From JAAFIP01 sp043778205 (GTDB lineage Bacteria > Pseudomonadota > Gammaproteobacteria > Burkholderiales > Burkholderiaceae_C): a stretch of DNA of 64,000 nucleotides. The DNA is taken from the NCBI GenBank assembly GCA_043778205.1, contig JAYWGO010000075.1:1-64000 (forward strand). Reading direction: 5' to 3'. This document shows positions 15,719 to 24,980 of this stretch, piece after piece. The position numbers and the translations under genes are program-made. The notes beneath the pieces were generated by a model that was not told the DNA's origin, made no database searches, and saw only the letters and a program-made list of their open reading frames with translations. How positions within the stretch are numbered: the first letter of the stretch is position 1; every line of letters begins with the position of its first letter.

Positions 15719-16726
15719 TTACCTGCGTACCTGCAGTGCACCAGGGTTGACGATATTGGTGGGCGTACCGCGAATAAAATTCACTACGTTGTCAAACGCC
15801 GCGCCAAAGTACAGCTCATAGCTGTTTTGCTCCACGTAGCCTATATGCGGGGTGCAAATACAGTTTTCTAGGCGCAGCAAGGCGTGGCCTTGCAAAATAG
15901 GCTCAGACTCAAACACATCAATGGCGGCCAAACCAGGGCGGCCACGGTTCAGGGCGGCAATCAACGCATCTTGCACAATCAGCTCAGCGCGCGAGGTGTT
16001 GACCAGCAAGGCGGTAGGCTTCATGAGCGATAGCGAATTCAGGGTCACTGTATTGCGGGTTTCTTCGGTCAGCCGCAGGTGCAGGCTGAGCACGTCAGAC
16101 TCTGCAAACAACTGCTCTTGGCTGGCGGCTATGGCATAGCCGTCAGCTTGGGCTTTTTCGACGGTGGTGTCTCTGCCCCACACGACCACTTGCATGCCAA
16201 AAGCGCGGCCGTAGCCTGCCACAATCTGGCCAATTTTGCCGTAACCCCACAAGCCCAGTGTTTTGCCGCGCAGCACCGTGCCAATGCCAAAATTAGCGGG
16301 CATCGAAGCCGCTTTCAGGCCAGACTGTTGCCATGCCCCGTGCTTAAGGTGGGCAATGTACTGCGGCAGCCTGCGCTGCGCTGCCATGATCAAGGCCCAG
16401 GTCAGTTCTGCTGGGGCAATGGGCGAGCCTGCACCCTCTGCCACGGCAATACCCCGCTCGGTGCAGGCCGCCACGTCAATGTGCGTGCCTACCTTGCCGG
16501 TTTGCACAATCAGTTTAAGGCGCGGTAGTTTTTCTACCAGCTGGCGCGTCATGTGGGTACGCTCACGCACCAGCACAATCACGTCAGCGTCTTTGAGCCG
16601 AATGCTAAGCTGGCCAATGCCTTTGACCGTATTGGTAAATACCTTGGCGGGGTAGTCTTCCAGTTTAGAGGCGCAGTCGAGTTTGCGGACCGCGTCTTGG
16701 TAGTCGTCCAAAATCACTATGTTCAT
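15719..16726 (-). CDS. D-2-hydroxyacid dehydrogenase family protein
   Basis: This encodes 335 residues. The NAD-binding motif GLWGYGKIGQIVAGYG lies near 157-172. The catalytic Arg is in NTSRAEL near 247, the Glu in DVFESEP near 275, and the His in TPHIGY near 295, giving the full Arg-Glu-His set. It belongs to the phosphoglycerate/formate dehydrogenase fold; the true substrate cannot be told. The stop lies among AT-rich sequence, and the next gene downstream is the MFS transporter on the same strand. Confidence 0.87.
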   Translation of the reverse strand: MNIVILDDYQDAVRKLDCASKLEDYPAKVFTNTVKGIGQLSIRLKDADVIVLVRERTHMTRQLVEKLPRLKLIVQTGKVGTHIDVAACTERGIAVAEGAGSPIAPAELTWALIMAAQRRLPQYIAHLKHGAWQQSGLKAASMPANFGIGTVLRGKTLGLWGYGKIGQIVAGYGRAFGMQVVVWGRDTTVEKAQADGYAIAASQEQLFAESDVLSLHLRLTEETRNTVTLNSLSLMKPTALLVNTSRAELIVQDALIAALNRGRPGLAAIDVFESEPILQGHALLRLENCICTPHIGYVEQNSYELYFGAAFDNVVNFIRGTPTNIVNPGALQVRR

Positions 16727-16769
16727 AGTTGCTATTGTGCCTGTATGTGGCGCAGTTAACAGGGTAGGG

Positions 16770-18884
16770 CTAGCTGTGCAGGGCCAGCATTTCTAAATTA
16801 CGCCATACCGCCGTGCAATCTGAAGGGCGATCTTCAGGAATTTTGGCCATCATGCGGTCTAAAAACGGCTGAAATTTGGCGTGTAAGTCGGGCAACTGCG
16901 GCGTAGGGTTATGTACGTGGGCGTGCAGTAACTCCCCAAGCGAACCGCCTCGAAAAGGGCGCGACCCGGTGAGCAATTCGTACAGGATCACTCCCAAGCT
17001 GTAAAAGTCGCTGCGGTGGGTAACTTCTCTACCCTGGGCCTGCTCTGGGCTCACGTAATACGGGGTGCCAATGATTTGGCCATACTGTGTGCGCACCAGT
17101 GCGTCGGCATCCTCGCGAATATTCTTGACGATGCCAAAGTCAACCAATACCAAAGCCCCGTTGGCACGGAACATCAAGTTCTCGGGTTTGAGGTCACGGT
17201 ACACAATGCCCAACTGGTGAATGGTGGACAGTGCGCTGACAATCTGGCGCAGCAGGTCAACAATACGGGCGGCGCTAGGCCGTTTGGCAATTTCAGTTTT
17301 AAAGTCACCGCCGCTTAAGTATTCCATCGCAATGTAAGCGTACTCGTCTGTAAAGCCTTGGTCATAGATTTTGGCAATATGGTGGTGCTCAATATTCGCC
17401 AGGATGGCATATTCTTGGATAAAGCGCTGCAGCATTTCAGGGTCGCTTTGCACGTTGGTGCGCAGCACCTTGAGCACCACCTCGGTTTTACGGGCTGCCG
17501 AGTAGGCTAAAAATACGTCGCTGGTGCCACCTTCACCCAACTTGCGAATGACCTGGTAGCCTTTAAAACGCTGTGCTTGGGCGGCGTAAGCACCGGACTG
17601 CAAGCTCCACAGAGATTGCTTGAGTGCGCCTTTGGCCGCACGCGCAGTGATTTGCGAGTTTTGCAGCGCAATGGTAGTAATAGCAGCGCTCTCAAACGCT
17701 TGGGCAGCGCTGTCGGCGCCTAATTGCAGGTCTACCCTGGCTTGGTAGCCCAGCACTTCGCAGGCGCTGACCGACTGCGCTCTGCCGCGAATGTGCACCA
17801 CTTGGGTTCGGCCCATGTTTAAATCACTGCCCACTTGCGCTGCCGTGCTGGTGCTGGCCACCACTTTCCAGCCTAGGTCTTTGCCGGCTGCCTGCAGGCG
17901 CGAGGCAATATTGACCGTGTCGCCCAAGGGCGTGACCTCGCGCGACTCATGGCTGCCTAGCTGGCCCAAGGTAACCTCGCCACTGTGCAGGCCCACGCCT
18001 ACGTTAAATTCAGGCAAGCCGCGCGCGCCATAGGCTTGCGCTACCCACTGGCGGAATTCTGTAGCCGCTGCACTTAAGCCCATGGCGGCCGACAAGGCGC
18101 GGCTGGCGTGGGAGCTGGGCTGACCAGTAGTATCGTCAGTGCCGTCTTCAAATAAAGCCAGCAAGCCGTCCCCCAGCATTTTCAGGTGTGTGCCGCCATA
18201 GGCCACCACAGGGCGGCATGCAAGTTCAAAGTAGTGCCCCAGCAAAGTGGCCAGCTCGGCCGCTGTGAGGCGCTCTGCCATGGTGGTGAAGTTGCGTATG
18301 TCTGCAAACATGACCGTGGCTTGTAAAGACTGTCCCGCAGCTGCCGTCTGGGCCTCAGCTACCAACTGGCTGGGCCCAGAGATGTCTGCAAAATTAGCGC
18401 TGGACTCTAAGGTGCTGTCGGGTGCGCCGTAGCGTTGGCGAAACTGTGCCTGGGTTTGCTCTTCGTTCTGCGCTACCGCCAGAGATATGGCTTGGTTCTT
18501 GTTGCGTTCAAAACGGCGCATTTTTTGCAACTGCGCCTGAATAGAGTCTAGCAATTCTTCGCGCTTAAACGGCTTGGTAATGTAGTCGTCTGCACCTAAG
18601 CGCATACCTTTGCGCATATGGGTGCGGTCGCCTGCAGCAGTCAGCATGATGACCACGGTGCGTTCAAGATCAGGGTGCGCGCGTACAGCGTCGAGCAGCG
18701 CAAACCCGTCCATTACGGGCATATTCACATCGGTAATCAGCACATCGGGCAACATCGAGCGCGCCAGTACCAAGCCATGTTGGCCGTTAGGTGCCGTGGC
18801 GACTTCAAAGCCTTCAAGGCTGAGCAGCCGCTCTAAATTTTTACGGATAGCTTCTTCGTCGTCAACAACTAGTATGCGAGGCAT
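16770..18884 (-). CDS. response regulator - class III adenylate cyclase - Ser/Thr protein kinase fusion
   Basis: This encodes 704 residues in three domains. A receiver domain spans 1-120, with acidic pair D8/D9, phospho-acceptor D52 in ITDVNMP, and K104. A class III nucleotide cyclase follows at about 185-375: metal ligands D195 and D239, an ATP-selecting Lys at K235, and D322, N325 and R329 in GDTVNIASR. A Hanks-type kinase occupies about 443-700: glycine loop GEGGTSDVF, K472, YRDLKPEN with D564, and DFG D582. All catalytic residues look present in each domain. It is divergent from a histidine kinase with only 40 bp between them, so that kinase probably phosphorylates the receiver. The output may therefore be both cAMP and protein phosphorylation. 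Confidence 0.92.
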   Translation of the reverse strand: MPRILVVDDEEAIRKNLERLLSLEGFEVATAPNGQHGLVLARSMLPDVLITDVNMPVMDGFALLDAVRAHPDLERTVVIMLTAAGDRTHMRKGMRLGADDYITKPFKREELLDSIQAQLQKMRRFERNKNQAISLAVAQNEEQTQAQFRQRYGAPDSTLESSANFADISGPSQLVAEAQTAAAGQSLQATVMFADIRNFTTMAERLTAAELATLLGHYFELACRPVVAYGGTHLKMLGDGLLALFEDGTDDTTGQPSSHASRALSAAMGLSAAATEFRQWVAQAYGARGLPEFNVGVGLHSGEVTLGQLGSHESREVTPLGDTVNIASRLQAAGKDLGWKVVASTSTAAQVGSDLNMGRTQVVHIRGRAQSVSACEVLGYQARVDLQLGADSAAQAFESAAITTIALQNSQITARAAKGALKQSLWSLQSGAYAAQAQRFKGYQVIRKLGEGGTSDVFLAYSAARKTEVVLKVLRTNVQSDPEMLQRFIQEYAILANIEHHHIAKIYDQGFTDEYAYIAMEYLSGGDFKTEIAKRPSAARIVDLLRQIVSALSTIHQLGIVYRDLKPENLMFRANGALVLVDFGIVKNIREDADALVRTQYGQIIGTPYYVSPEQAQGREVTHRSDFYSLGVILYELLTGSRPFRGGSLGELLHAHVHNPTPQLPDLHAKFQPFLDRMMAKIPEDRPSDCTAVWRNLEMLALHS

Positions 18885-18890
18885 GGAGGG

Positions 18891-18915
18891 TTACCAAAGT
18901 GTGCTGCAATGGTAA
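18891..18915. promoter_or_regulatory. inverted repeat in the shared divergent promoter of the two signalling genes
   Basis: TTACCA at 18891-18896 and TGGTAA at 18910-18915 form a perfect 6-bp inverted repeat with a 13-base spacer. It fills most of the 40-bp gap between the two start codons, so a protein bound here could control both genes. Confidence 0.45.
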
Positions 18916-18924
18916 ACTGGATTC

Positions 18925-20493
18925 ATGTCTGTACCCCAGCCCCATGGTAACTATGTAGGTAATAGCACTGCTGACGATAGCGTAATGCTGGTTACCTCTG
19001 TGCAGCGTGCGCTGGCTTTTATGCAAGCTGCCAGCGAAGGGATTATTTTTTACACCCAAGACCTTATCTTAGACTGCAATGAGGCGTTTGCGTTGTTGGT
19101 GGGCCGTAGCCATAGCGATCTGGTAGGCCAACAGGTGTTGAGTTTGTTTGCGCCCAACGACCACGAAGGTGCGCTGCGGCACATCTACCTGGGCCGAGGC
19201 ATGCCCATCAACGCTAAGCTGCCATTGCCTGGTGGCGGCTATGTAGACGTAGAGGTGACAGGGCGCACCAGTACTTTTAAAGGGCAGCCGTGTTGGGTTG
19301 CAACCGTGCGTGATACCTCTACTGTGGTCTATGTTACCGAATCTTTGGTACGGTCACAAGCGCGTTACCGCACACTGGTAGAGAATGCTGACCAGGTTAT
19401 TTTGTTTGTGCAAGACCACAAGGTGGCCTATGCCAACCCTGCTGCAACGCGGTTTTTTAAGCTCAAAGCCGCAGATATCTTAGACACCGAGTCAGTTTTT
19501 TTAATTCACCCTGAAGATCGCACGCTGGCACTGACACGGCGTAAACAAATGATTGCCGGTGATGCCGACCACAGCGTCATGCTGCGCACACTCTCGCCCC
19601 CTAGCGAGCATGTGCTGCCCACCAGCAGGGTGTCGTGGGTAAGGTTCTATGGCTCCCTGGTGGAATGGGAGTCGCGGGCGGCAACCTTGATTTTCATGAC
19701 CGACCTGACCGCGCAGCACGAGGCGCAGGAACAAATGCGCAGTGCATTAACCCGCGAAAAAGATTTGGGTGATTTAAAGACACGTTTTGTGTCCATGGCA
19801 TCGCATGAGTTTCGGACACCGTTGGCCACCATACAAACCAGCTCAGAGTTGCTAGAGCATTACAGTGACCGCTTAAGCGCTACCGAAAAAACAGAAGCTA
19901 TTGCGGATATTCAACGCTCAGTGCAGCGCATGCAAGCGATGATGGAGAATTTTTTGGCTTTTGGGCGCTTGTCGTCGGGCGCAATGAACTGCAACCCTGT
20001 GCCTTTGCCCGTATTACAGACGGTGCATAGCATGGTGTATGACGCATTGGTGGCTGACAGCCACCAACATGCCATCGAGGTTTACGCCCAAGCGCCGATG
20101 GAGGATGCGACGGTGCTGCAACTTGACGAGATGCTGCTGCGCCAAATGCTGGACAATTTGCTGAGCAATGCTTGCAAATACAGTGCATTTGGTGAACGCA
20201 TTGACGTGCTCATTGACCGGGTGCCCTGCCTACAGCCTGTGGTTGGCCCACACGCTGCGCCATGGCAGCTGCGTATCGTAGTAGCTGACCGCGGCATGGG
20301 TATTCCACCTAGCGATGTGCCGTTTTTATTTGCCAGCTTTCACCGCGCGGCCAACGCGGTGAATGTACCCGGCACCGGTTTGGGCTTGGCTATTGTGGAC
20401 CGCGCTGTGCAGGCGCACGGTGGGCAAGTGGGCGTGCACAGCGTGGAGGGCGAAGGCGCGCAGTTTGAACTGTTATTGCCTTGGGTGCAGTAG
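18925..20493 (+). CDS. PAS-domain sensor histidine kinase
   Basis: This encodes 522 residues with no transmembrane segment, so it is probably cytosolic. Two PAS-like domains lie at about 30-135 and 145-270 (GIIFYTQDLILDCNEAF; DQVILFVQDHKVAYANPAA). The H-box is SMASHEFRTPLATIQ with phospho-acceptor H294. The N-box is DNLLSNACKYS near 412, G1 is DRGMGIPP, and G2 is GTGLGLAIVDRAV near 490. A shorter start at ATG 18985 is possible, which would leave 100 bp of promoter. Its probable partner is the divergent receiver-cyclase-kinase fusion. Confidence 0.92.
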   Translation: MSVPQPHGNYVGNSTADDSVMLVTSVQRALAFMQAASEGIIFYTQDLILDCNEAFALLVGRSHSDLVGQQVLSLFAPNDHEGALRHIYLGRGMPINAKLPLPGGGYVDVEVTGRTSTFKGQPCWVATVRDTSTVVYVTESLVRSQARYRTLVENADQVILFVQDHKVAYANPAATRFFKLKAADILDTESVFLIHPEDRTLALTRRKQMIAGDADHSVMLRTLSPPSEHVLPTSRVSWVRFYGSLVEWESRAATLIFMTDLTAQHEAQEQMRSALTREKDLGDLKTRFVSMASHEFRTPLATIQTSSELLEHYSDRLSATEKTEAIADIQRSVQRMQAMMENFLAFGRLSSGAMNCNPVPLPVLQTVHSMVYDALVADSHQHAIEVYAQAPMEDATVLQLDEMLLRQMLDNLLSNACKYSAFGERIDVLIDRVPCLQPVVGPHAAPWQLRIVVADRGMGIPPSDVPFLFASFHRAANAVNVPGTGLGLAIVDRAVQAHGGQVGVHSVEGEGAQFELLLPWVQ

Positions 20494-20537
20494 CGCCGTT
20501 TTGATAAACAACGCCCGATAAATAGCGCTTGGTAAAA

Positions 20538-20562
20538 GCCCAAAGTCTTGGGGCAATTTTTT
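20538..20562 (+). terminator. probable rho-independent terminator after the histidine kinase
   Basis: GCCCAAAGTCTTGGGGC forms a short GC-rich hairpin with one mismatch and is followed by AATTTTTT, 45 bp after the kinase stop codon. Confidence 0.5.
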
Positions 20563-20590
20563 CTCAGGTACTTGCTGCCTAGCAGCTTGG

Positions 20591-22309
20591 CTATTTAGTG
20601 CAAGCTGCGTACAAGTTCAGCGCCGGTTGGTAGGCGCTGGTTTGAATGCCCAACAGGCCCAGAACAGAATGGAAGTAATTATCATGCGATACGCGCTGCG
20701 CAGCGCGTTGCTGTAGGCATGCAGTGTCCACCTTGCTGCGGGCCGCAAAGCCACTGGACAGCCAGGTAATCCAAGGCACCATTTTTTGCACGTCGGGGGC
20801 TATGGCGTAGGGCAGGCCGTGCAGGTAAATATTATTTTCACCCAGTGATTCACCGTGGTCTGCTACATATACCATAGCTGTTTGTGCAGTATTTTCTTGG
20901 GCTTTAAGCCATTTTATGGTTGAGCCTAAGAGGTGGTCGGTATACGCAATAGTATTGTCGTAGCTGTTGGTAAGTTGGGCTTGGCTGCAGTCTTGCAATG
21001 CGTTGCTGGTGCACTCAGGGGTGAACTTTTTAAATGCAGCAGGCACACGCTTGTAATACGCTGGCCCGTGGCTGCCCATTTGGTGCATCAGCACCACGAC
21101 ACCTTTAGCGCGGCGTTCTGCTGGTAATGCTGCAATGCGATTGCTAAGGTTGTGCAGCATGATGCCATCAAAACATTCTCCGGTACTGCAAAATTCTGGC
21201 ACTTTTTCGGCTGTTGTGTCAGCGTAGGCGACGCGGTCGCAAATGCCTTTGCAACCTGACTGGTTGTTAAGCCACAGCACGGCCAAGCCCGCATGCTGCA
21301 AAACATCGACCAAGCTTTCGTAGTTGGCATCCCGGCTGTCGTAGCCTGCACGGCCCAAATGGCTGAACATGCAGGGCAATGATGCTGCTGTGCTGGTACC
21401 GCAGCTGGTGACATTGCGTAGGCTGGCCATCCGTTCTGTCGCCATCAGCGCTGCCAGCTCAGGGGTGGTGGGGCGTGGGTAACCGTTAATGCCAAAGTTG
21501 CCGCTGCGTGCGGTCTCACCTACGACCAAAACTAACAAAGGTGGCTTGCTATTGCCAGCTACGTTCAAGGGCAGTTTTGCATCTTGGCCCAAGGGCTTAA
21601 ATGGTCTGACACCTTTGTGCAAAGGGCTGCTGGCAAGGTAGCCTAAGGCGTAAATGCTGTTAAGCGGGTTGATTAAGTAGCGCACTTGCGTGTGGTTGCG
21701 CATAGTAGAGGCAAATGGCTGAAACGATGCGGCCAGAGCGCCCAGTATTAGCACTACGCAGCCCAGCAAACCTGCAAGGTTGCGCAGCCCTTGGCGCGGC
21801 CAAGCAAGGCGCTGTACAGTCTGGCGCCAAAGCCAAACGCTGGGCAAACCAGCTACCAGCACCAGCGTGACCAGCATGCGCAAGTTCAGCAGGTCGCGCG
21901 ACTCGCGTGGGTCGGTTTGCAGCACGTTGACGATCATGGTGGTGTCGATGACGATGCCGTAGGTGAGCATAAAATGCATGCCTAAAGCTGCAGCGATAAG
22001 CAGCACGGTGGCCACGGGTTTAACACTGCGCCGCCACGCAAACAGCGTGCACAGCGCGCCCAAGCCACCAAAAATAATAACGGCGAACCCGGCAGCAAAA
22101 GCGTAGTCTGCCAAGGTGTTCATTTGGCCTAAACGGCTTAGCTCCCGCCACAATGCCCAGTTGCCTACGGTGGCCAACCACGCGCACACCAGAGCCCACA
22201 TAACCAGTGGGTTGTAACCAGCGGGTGACTTTTTATGCTGCCAAGCGGCTGCGGCGCGGGCATCAAGCAGGCTGCTATGGCCTGTGCTGCGAAATAACTT
22301 AAGTCCCAT
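20591..22309 (-). CDS. eptA: phosphoethanolamine-lipid A transferase (EptA/MCR family)
   Basis: This encodes 572 residues. Five hydrophobic segments lie in the first 195 residues, followed by a periplasmic alkaline-phosphatase-like domain. It has VVGETARSGNF with metal ligand E265, the nucleophile T305 in SCGTSTA, and YVADHGESLGE with metal-binding Asp and His near 467. Paired cysteines in the catalytic domain match the disulfide pattern of the family. It transfers phosphoethanolamine from phosphatidylethanolamine to lipid A, which lowers envelope negative charge. It is a chromosomal, stand-alone gene; no pmrAB-like regulators are adjacent. Confidence 0.9.
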   Translation of the reverse strand: MGLKLFRSTGHSSLLDARAAAAWQHKKSPAGYNPLVMWALVCAWLATVGNWALWRELSRLGQMNTLADYAFAAGFAVIIFGGLGALCTLFAWRRSVKPVATVLLIAAALGMHFMLTYGIVIDTTMIVNVLQTDPRESRDLLNLRMLVTLVLVAGLPSVWLWRQTVQRLAWPRQGLRNLAGLLGCVVLILGALAASFQPFASTMRNHTQVRYLINPLNSIYALGYLASSPLHKGVRPFKPLGQDAKLPLNVAGNSKPPLLVLVVGETARSGNFGINGYPRPTTPELAALMATERMASLRNVTSCGTSTAASLPCMFSHLGRAGYDSRDANYESLVDVLQHAGLAVLWLNNQSGCKGICDRVAYADTTAEKVPEFCSTGECFDGIMLHNLSNRIAALPAERRAKGVVVLMHQMGSHGPAYYKRVPAAFKKFTPECTSNALQDCSQAQLTNSYDNTIAYTDHLLGSTIKWLKAQENTAQTAMVYVADHGESLGENNIYLHGLPYAIAPDVQKMVPWITWLSSGFAARSKVDTACLQQRAAQRVSHDNYFHSVLGLLGIQTSAYQPALNLYAACTK

Positions 22310-22345
22310 AAGGTAGCGGGCCTTCCAACCCTCGATTTAATATAG

Positions 22346-22402
22346 TTTGCCCTGATTGAGCAGCTAAATATAGCACATGCAGCTATTTATTTGATAGCTT
22401 TG
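22346..22402 (+). repeat. dispersed palindromic repeat, copy E (partial)
   Basis: GCACATGCAGCTATTTATTT and GATAGCTT match the 3' half of the repeat family; the 5' half (GAGCAGCTAAATATA) is diverged. It lies between eptA and mobA. Confidence 0.6.
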
Positions 22403-22423
22403 CGCAGCATTTTAGTTACGACG

Positions 22424-23101
22424 CTAAGGTATTTTTGTGGCCTGGGTTTCTAGCAGCTGCAGCTCAGCCAAGGTGTTGGCGTTAGAAAAGGCGCGCGGAT
22501 CGTCACCGGGCAGATTGAAGGCTACATGCACGGTGCGGTGCCGGGCCGTCCAAGCGTCAATTTTGCGGCCACCGCTGTGCATAAATGTTTCTAGGCTAGC
22601 GGCCAAATGCGCAGCTGCATCGGCACGCATTAGGCAAAACACGGGCTGCGGGCGAACGCGCAGTGCTCCGGTGTTGTCAACTTCGAGTGCGCTGGCTACG
22701 GCGATGTCGGCTTGCCCCGCTTGCAAAGCGTGCAGCAAGCGGGGCAACAGGTCCAGTGGGAACAGAGGTGTGTCGCAAGGAACCGTGAGCAAGTAAGGGC
22801 TGTTTGAACGTTGTAGGCCAGTTAAAAAGCCTGCTAAAGGGCCTTCAAAAGCGCCGGGGACTGCATCAGGCCACACCGGGATTTGCAAATCTTCATAGCT
22901 GCTTGCGTTGCGGTTGGCGTTTACCACCACTTGGCTTGGCGCTGCCCCGTGTTGGGCTTGCAAGCGGTGCAAGGTGTGCTGCACCAGCGGGATGCCGTTA
23001 AAAGGCTGCAAGCCTTTGTCTACGCCGCCCATGCGTGCGCCACGGCCGCCGGCCAGGATCAGCGCCGTAGTGGACAAAGGGGGAGTGTGGGACATGGGCA
23101 T
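22424..23101 (-). CDS. mobA: molybdenum cofactor guanylyltransferase MobA
   Basis: This encodes about 225 residues from ATG 23101; a TTG at 23110 and an ATG at 23095 are alternatives. The nucleotide-binding loop is LILAGGRGARMGGVDKGL, followed by a conserved VPCDTPLFP and a C-terminal INLPGDDP-like block (FNLPGDDPRAF). MobA attaches GMP to molybdopterin to make the dinucleotide cofactor used by DMSO-reductase-family enzymes. It lies 24 bp downstream of moaA on the same strand, inside a moeA-gpx-moaA-mobA run. Confidence 0.92.
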   Translation of the reverse strand: MPMSHTPPLSTTALILAGGRGARMGGVDKGLQPFNGIPLVQHTLHRLQAQHGAAPSQVVVNANRNASSYEDLQIPVWPDAVPGAFEGPLAGFLTGLQRSNSPYLLTVPCDTPLFPLDLLPRLLHALQAGQADIAVASALEVDNTGALRVRPQPVFCLMRADAAAHLAASLETFMHSGGRKIDAWTARHRTVHVAFNLPGDDPRAFSNANTLAELQLLETQATKIP

Positions 23102-23125
23102 GTTGGTCAAAAATTTGCCAGCAGC

Positions 23126-24319
23126 TTAGCCGCCGATGTAGCTCATCTCTACGCGGCGTGCGCCCGTGTCGGCTGGGGTGCTGGTGTCCAGCGCCATCGC
23201 ACTGCGCAGCTGGGAGTAGCGGTCGCTGCGGCCCTGCCAAATATGGCCTATAGCGCTGGCAAAGTCTGCGTCGCTGGCCCCCGAGCGCAGCAGGGTGCGC
23301 AGGTCATGGCCTTGGGTGGCAAACAGGCAGGTGTACAGCTTGCCCTCGGTAGACAGGCGGGCGCGGTTGCAGTCGCCGCAAAAAGCCTGGGTAACGCTGC
23401 TGATCACGCCAATTTCGCCCAAGCGCGGGTCGTGTTTGCCATCTGCGCCCGCGTAGCCCCAGCGCTGGGCGGTTTCGCCTAGCGCGCTGTGGCCCAGCTG
23501 CACCAAAGGCATATGCTGGTGAATATGCTGCACCACTTCGGCAGAGGGCATGACGTCGTGCATGCGCCAGCCGTTGGTGGCACCCACGTCCATGTATTCA
23601 ATAAAACGCAGGGTGATGCCGGTGGCTTGAAAGTGGTGTGCCATGGGCAAAATCTCATTCGCATTGGTGCCGCGCTTGACCACCATGTTGACTTTTATAT
23701 TTGCTAGCCCGGCTTCTTGCGCTGCAGCTATGCCGTCCAGTACGTCGGCCACCGGAAAGTCCACATCGTTCATGGCCCGAAAGGTGGCATCGTTTAAGCC
23801 GTCTAGGCTGACAGTTACACGCTGCAAGCCCGCGTCTTTCAAGGCTTTTGCCTTGCGCCGCAAGAGCGAGCCATTGGTGGTAAGTGTGATGTCCAGCGGC
23901 AGGCCTTGGGTGGTTTTTAGCGCAGCCAGCTGGGCAACCAGCACTTCGAGGTTTTTGCGCAGCAAAGGCTCGCCGCCTGTGAGGCGCAGTTTTTGCACGC
24001 CGTGGGCCACAAAAAGGCGTGCTGCGCGGGTGATTTCTTCAAAGCTGAGCAGCGCGTTGTGCGGCAGGTACTGGTAGTTTTTATCAAACACTTCTTTGGG
24101 CATGCAGTAGCTGCAGCGAAAGTTGCAGCGGTCGGTCACGCTGATGCGCAGATCGCGCAGCGGGCGGCCTAGCGTGTCGTTTAGCAGACCGTTGGCCGCG
24201 ACTTGCTGCGTGGGCACATGGGCGCTGAGCGAGGGGGCACGCTGCAATGCAGTAACAGCTTGCGAGGCAGTGGGCCCTAGATTGCGTTGGTCAACGATGG
24301 GGATCACAGTGTTAGGCAT
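23126..24319 (-). CDS. moaA: GTP 3',8-cyclase MoaA
   Basis: This encodes 397 residues from ATG 24319. The radical-SAM cluster motif is CNFRCSYC near 70. It has TGGEP (LRLTGGEPLLRK), the second 4Fe-4S site with FCGDCNRARLS, and the essential C-terminal Gly-Gly (SYIGG). The first roughly 55 residues are an extra N-terminal extension compared with the usual enzyme. It performs the first step of molybdopterin synthesis. No moaC, moaD or moaE genes are in the window. Confidence 0.93.
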   Translation of the reverse strand: MPNTVIPIVDQRNLGPTASQAVTALQRAPSLSAHVPTQQVAANGLLNDTLGRPLRDLRISVTDRCNFRCSYCMPKEVFDKNYQYLPHNALLSFEEITRAARLFVAHGVQKLRLTGGEPLLRKNLEVLVAQLAALKTTQGLPLDITLTTNGSLLRRKAKALKDAGLQRVTVSLDGLNDATFRAMNDVDFPVADVLDGIAAAQEAGLANIKVNMVVKRGTNANEILPMAHHFQATGITLRFIEYMDVGATNGWRMHDVMPSAEVVQHIHQHMPLVQLGHSALGETAQRWGYAGADGKHDPRLGEIGVISSVTQAFCGDCNRARLSTEGKLYTCLFATQGHDLRTLLRSGASDADFASAIGHIWQGRSDRYSQLRSAMALDTSTPADTGARRVEMSYIGG

Positions 24320-24428
24320 GGGAAGATTATCGCGGGTCTTGGTCTCGGGCGCTGCCAGCGCAGGGTGCATATGCCTAGGGCTTGTACGGGGGAGGGGCCA
24401 GGTGGGCTTGGGCCATGCCAAGCCTTGG

Positions 24429-24977
24429 TTACTTGGCCAGTGCAGCGTCTATGGCTTTAACCAGCGCGGCGCTTTGTGGCGCTACTTCGGAGGCAAAGCT
24501 TTGCACCTTGCCGTCTGGGGTGATCAGGTATTTATGAAAATTCCAGCCGGGTGCTTTGCCGGAGGTGCTGATGAGTTTTTGGTACAAAGGGTCTTTGCCA
24601 ATCGGGGTGCTGAGCTTCTCGCCCACAGTGAATGTCACGCCGTAGTTAATTTTGCAAAAATCGGCAATTTGTTGGTTGCCGCCGGATTCTTGTTGCCCAA
24701 AATCGTTGGCAGGCAAAGCCAGCACCATCAGGCCCTTGCTTTTGTACTGCTGGTGCAACTTCTCCAGCCCTTCGTACTGCGGTGTAAAGCCGCATTGGCT
24801 GGCGGTGTTGACCAGCAGCACCGCTTTGGCCGAGGCATTGCACAGGTTAAACGGTTTGCCGCCGATCAGTGGCTGCACGGTGTAGCTGGCTGCGCCTGAG
24901 CACAGGTTGGCTGCGTGTGCTGCCACGGTGGTGGCGGCAAGCAGGGTAATAAGGTAGAAAGTTCTCAATAGGTTCAT
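24429..24977 (-). CDS. glutathione peroxidase, exported
   Basis: This encodes 182 residues. A signal peptide covers 1-22 (LITLLAATTVAAHA). The active-site Cys is C62 in NTASQCGFTPQYEG, with Gln in ANDFGQQE and Trp in APGWNFHKY. It is a Cys-type (not selenocysteine) thiol peroxidase, probably periplasmic. It lies 3 bp after moeA and before moaA, so it is likely cotranscribed with molybdenum cofactor genes, although no functional link is known. Confidence 0.88.
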   Translation of the reverse strand: MNLLRTFYLITLLAATTVAAHAANLCSGAASYTVQPLIGGKPFNLCNASAKAVLLVNTASQCGFTPQYEGLEKLHQQYKSKGLMVLALPANDFGQQESGGNQQIADFCKINYGVTFTVGEKLSTPIGKDPLYQKLISTSGKAPGWNFHKYLITPDGKVQSFASEVAPQSAALVKAIDAALAK

Positions 24978-24980
24978 AGA

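Noticed and set aside
15686..15720. A possible tenth copy of the palindromic repeat before the hydroxyacid dehydrogenase stop
   Set aside because: Only AATAGCAGCT and GGCTATG match; the order and spacing of the blocks differ from the other copies.
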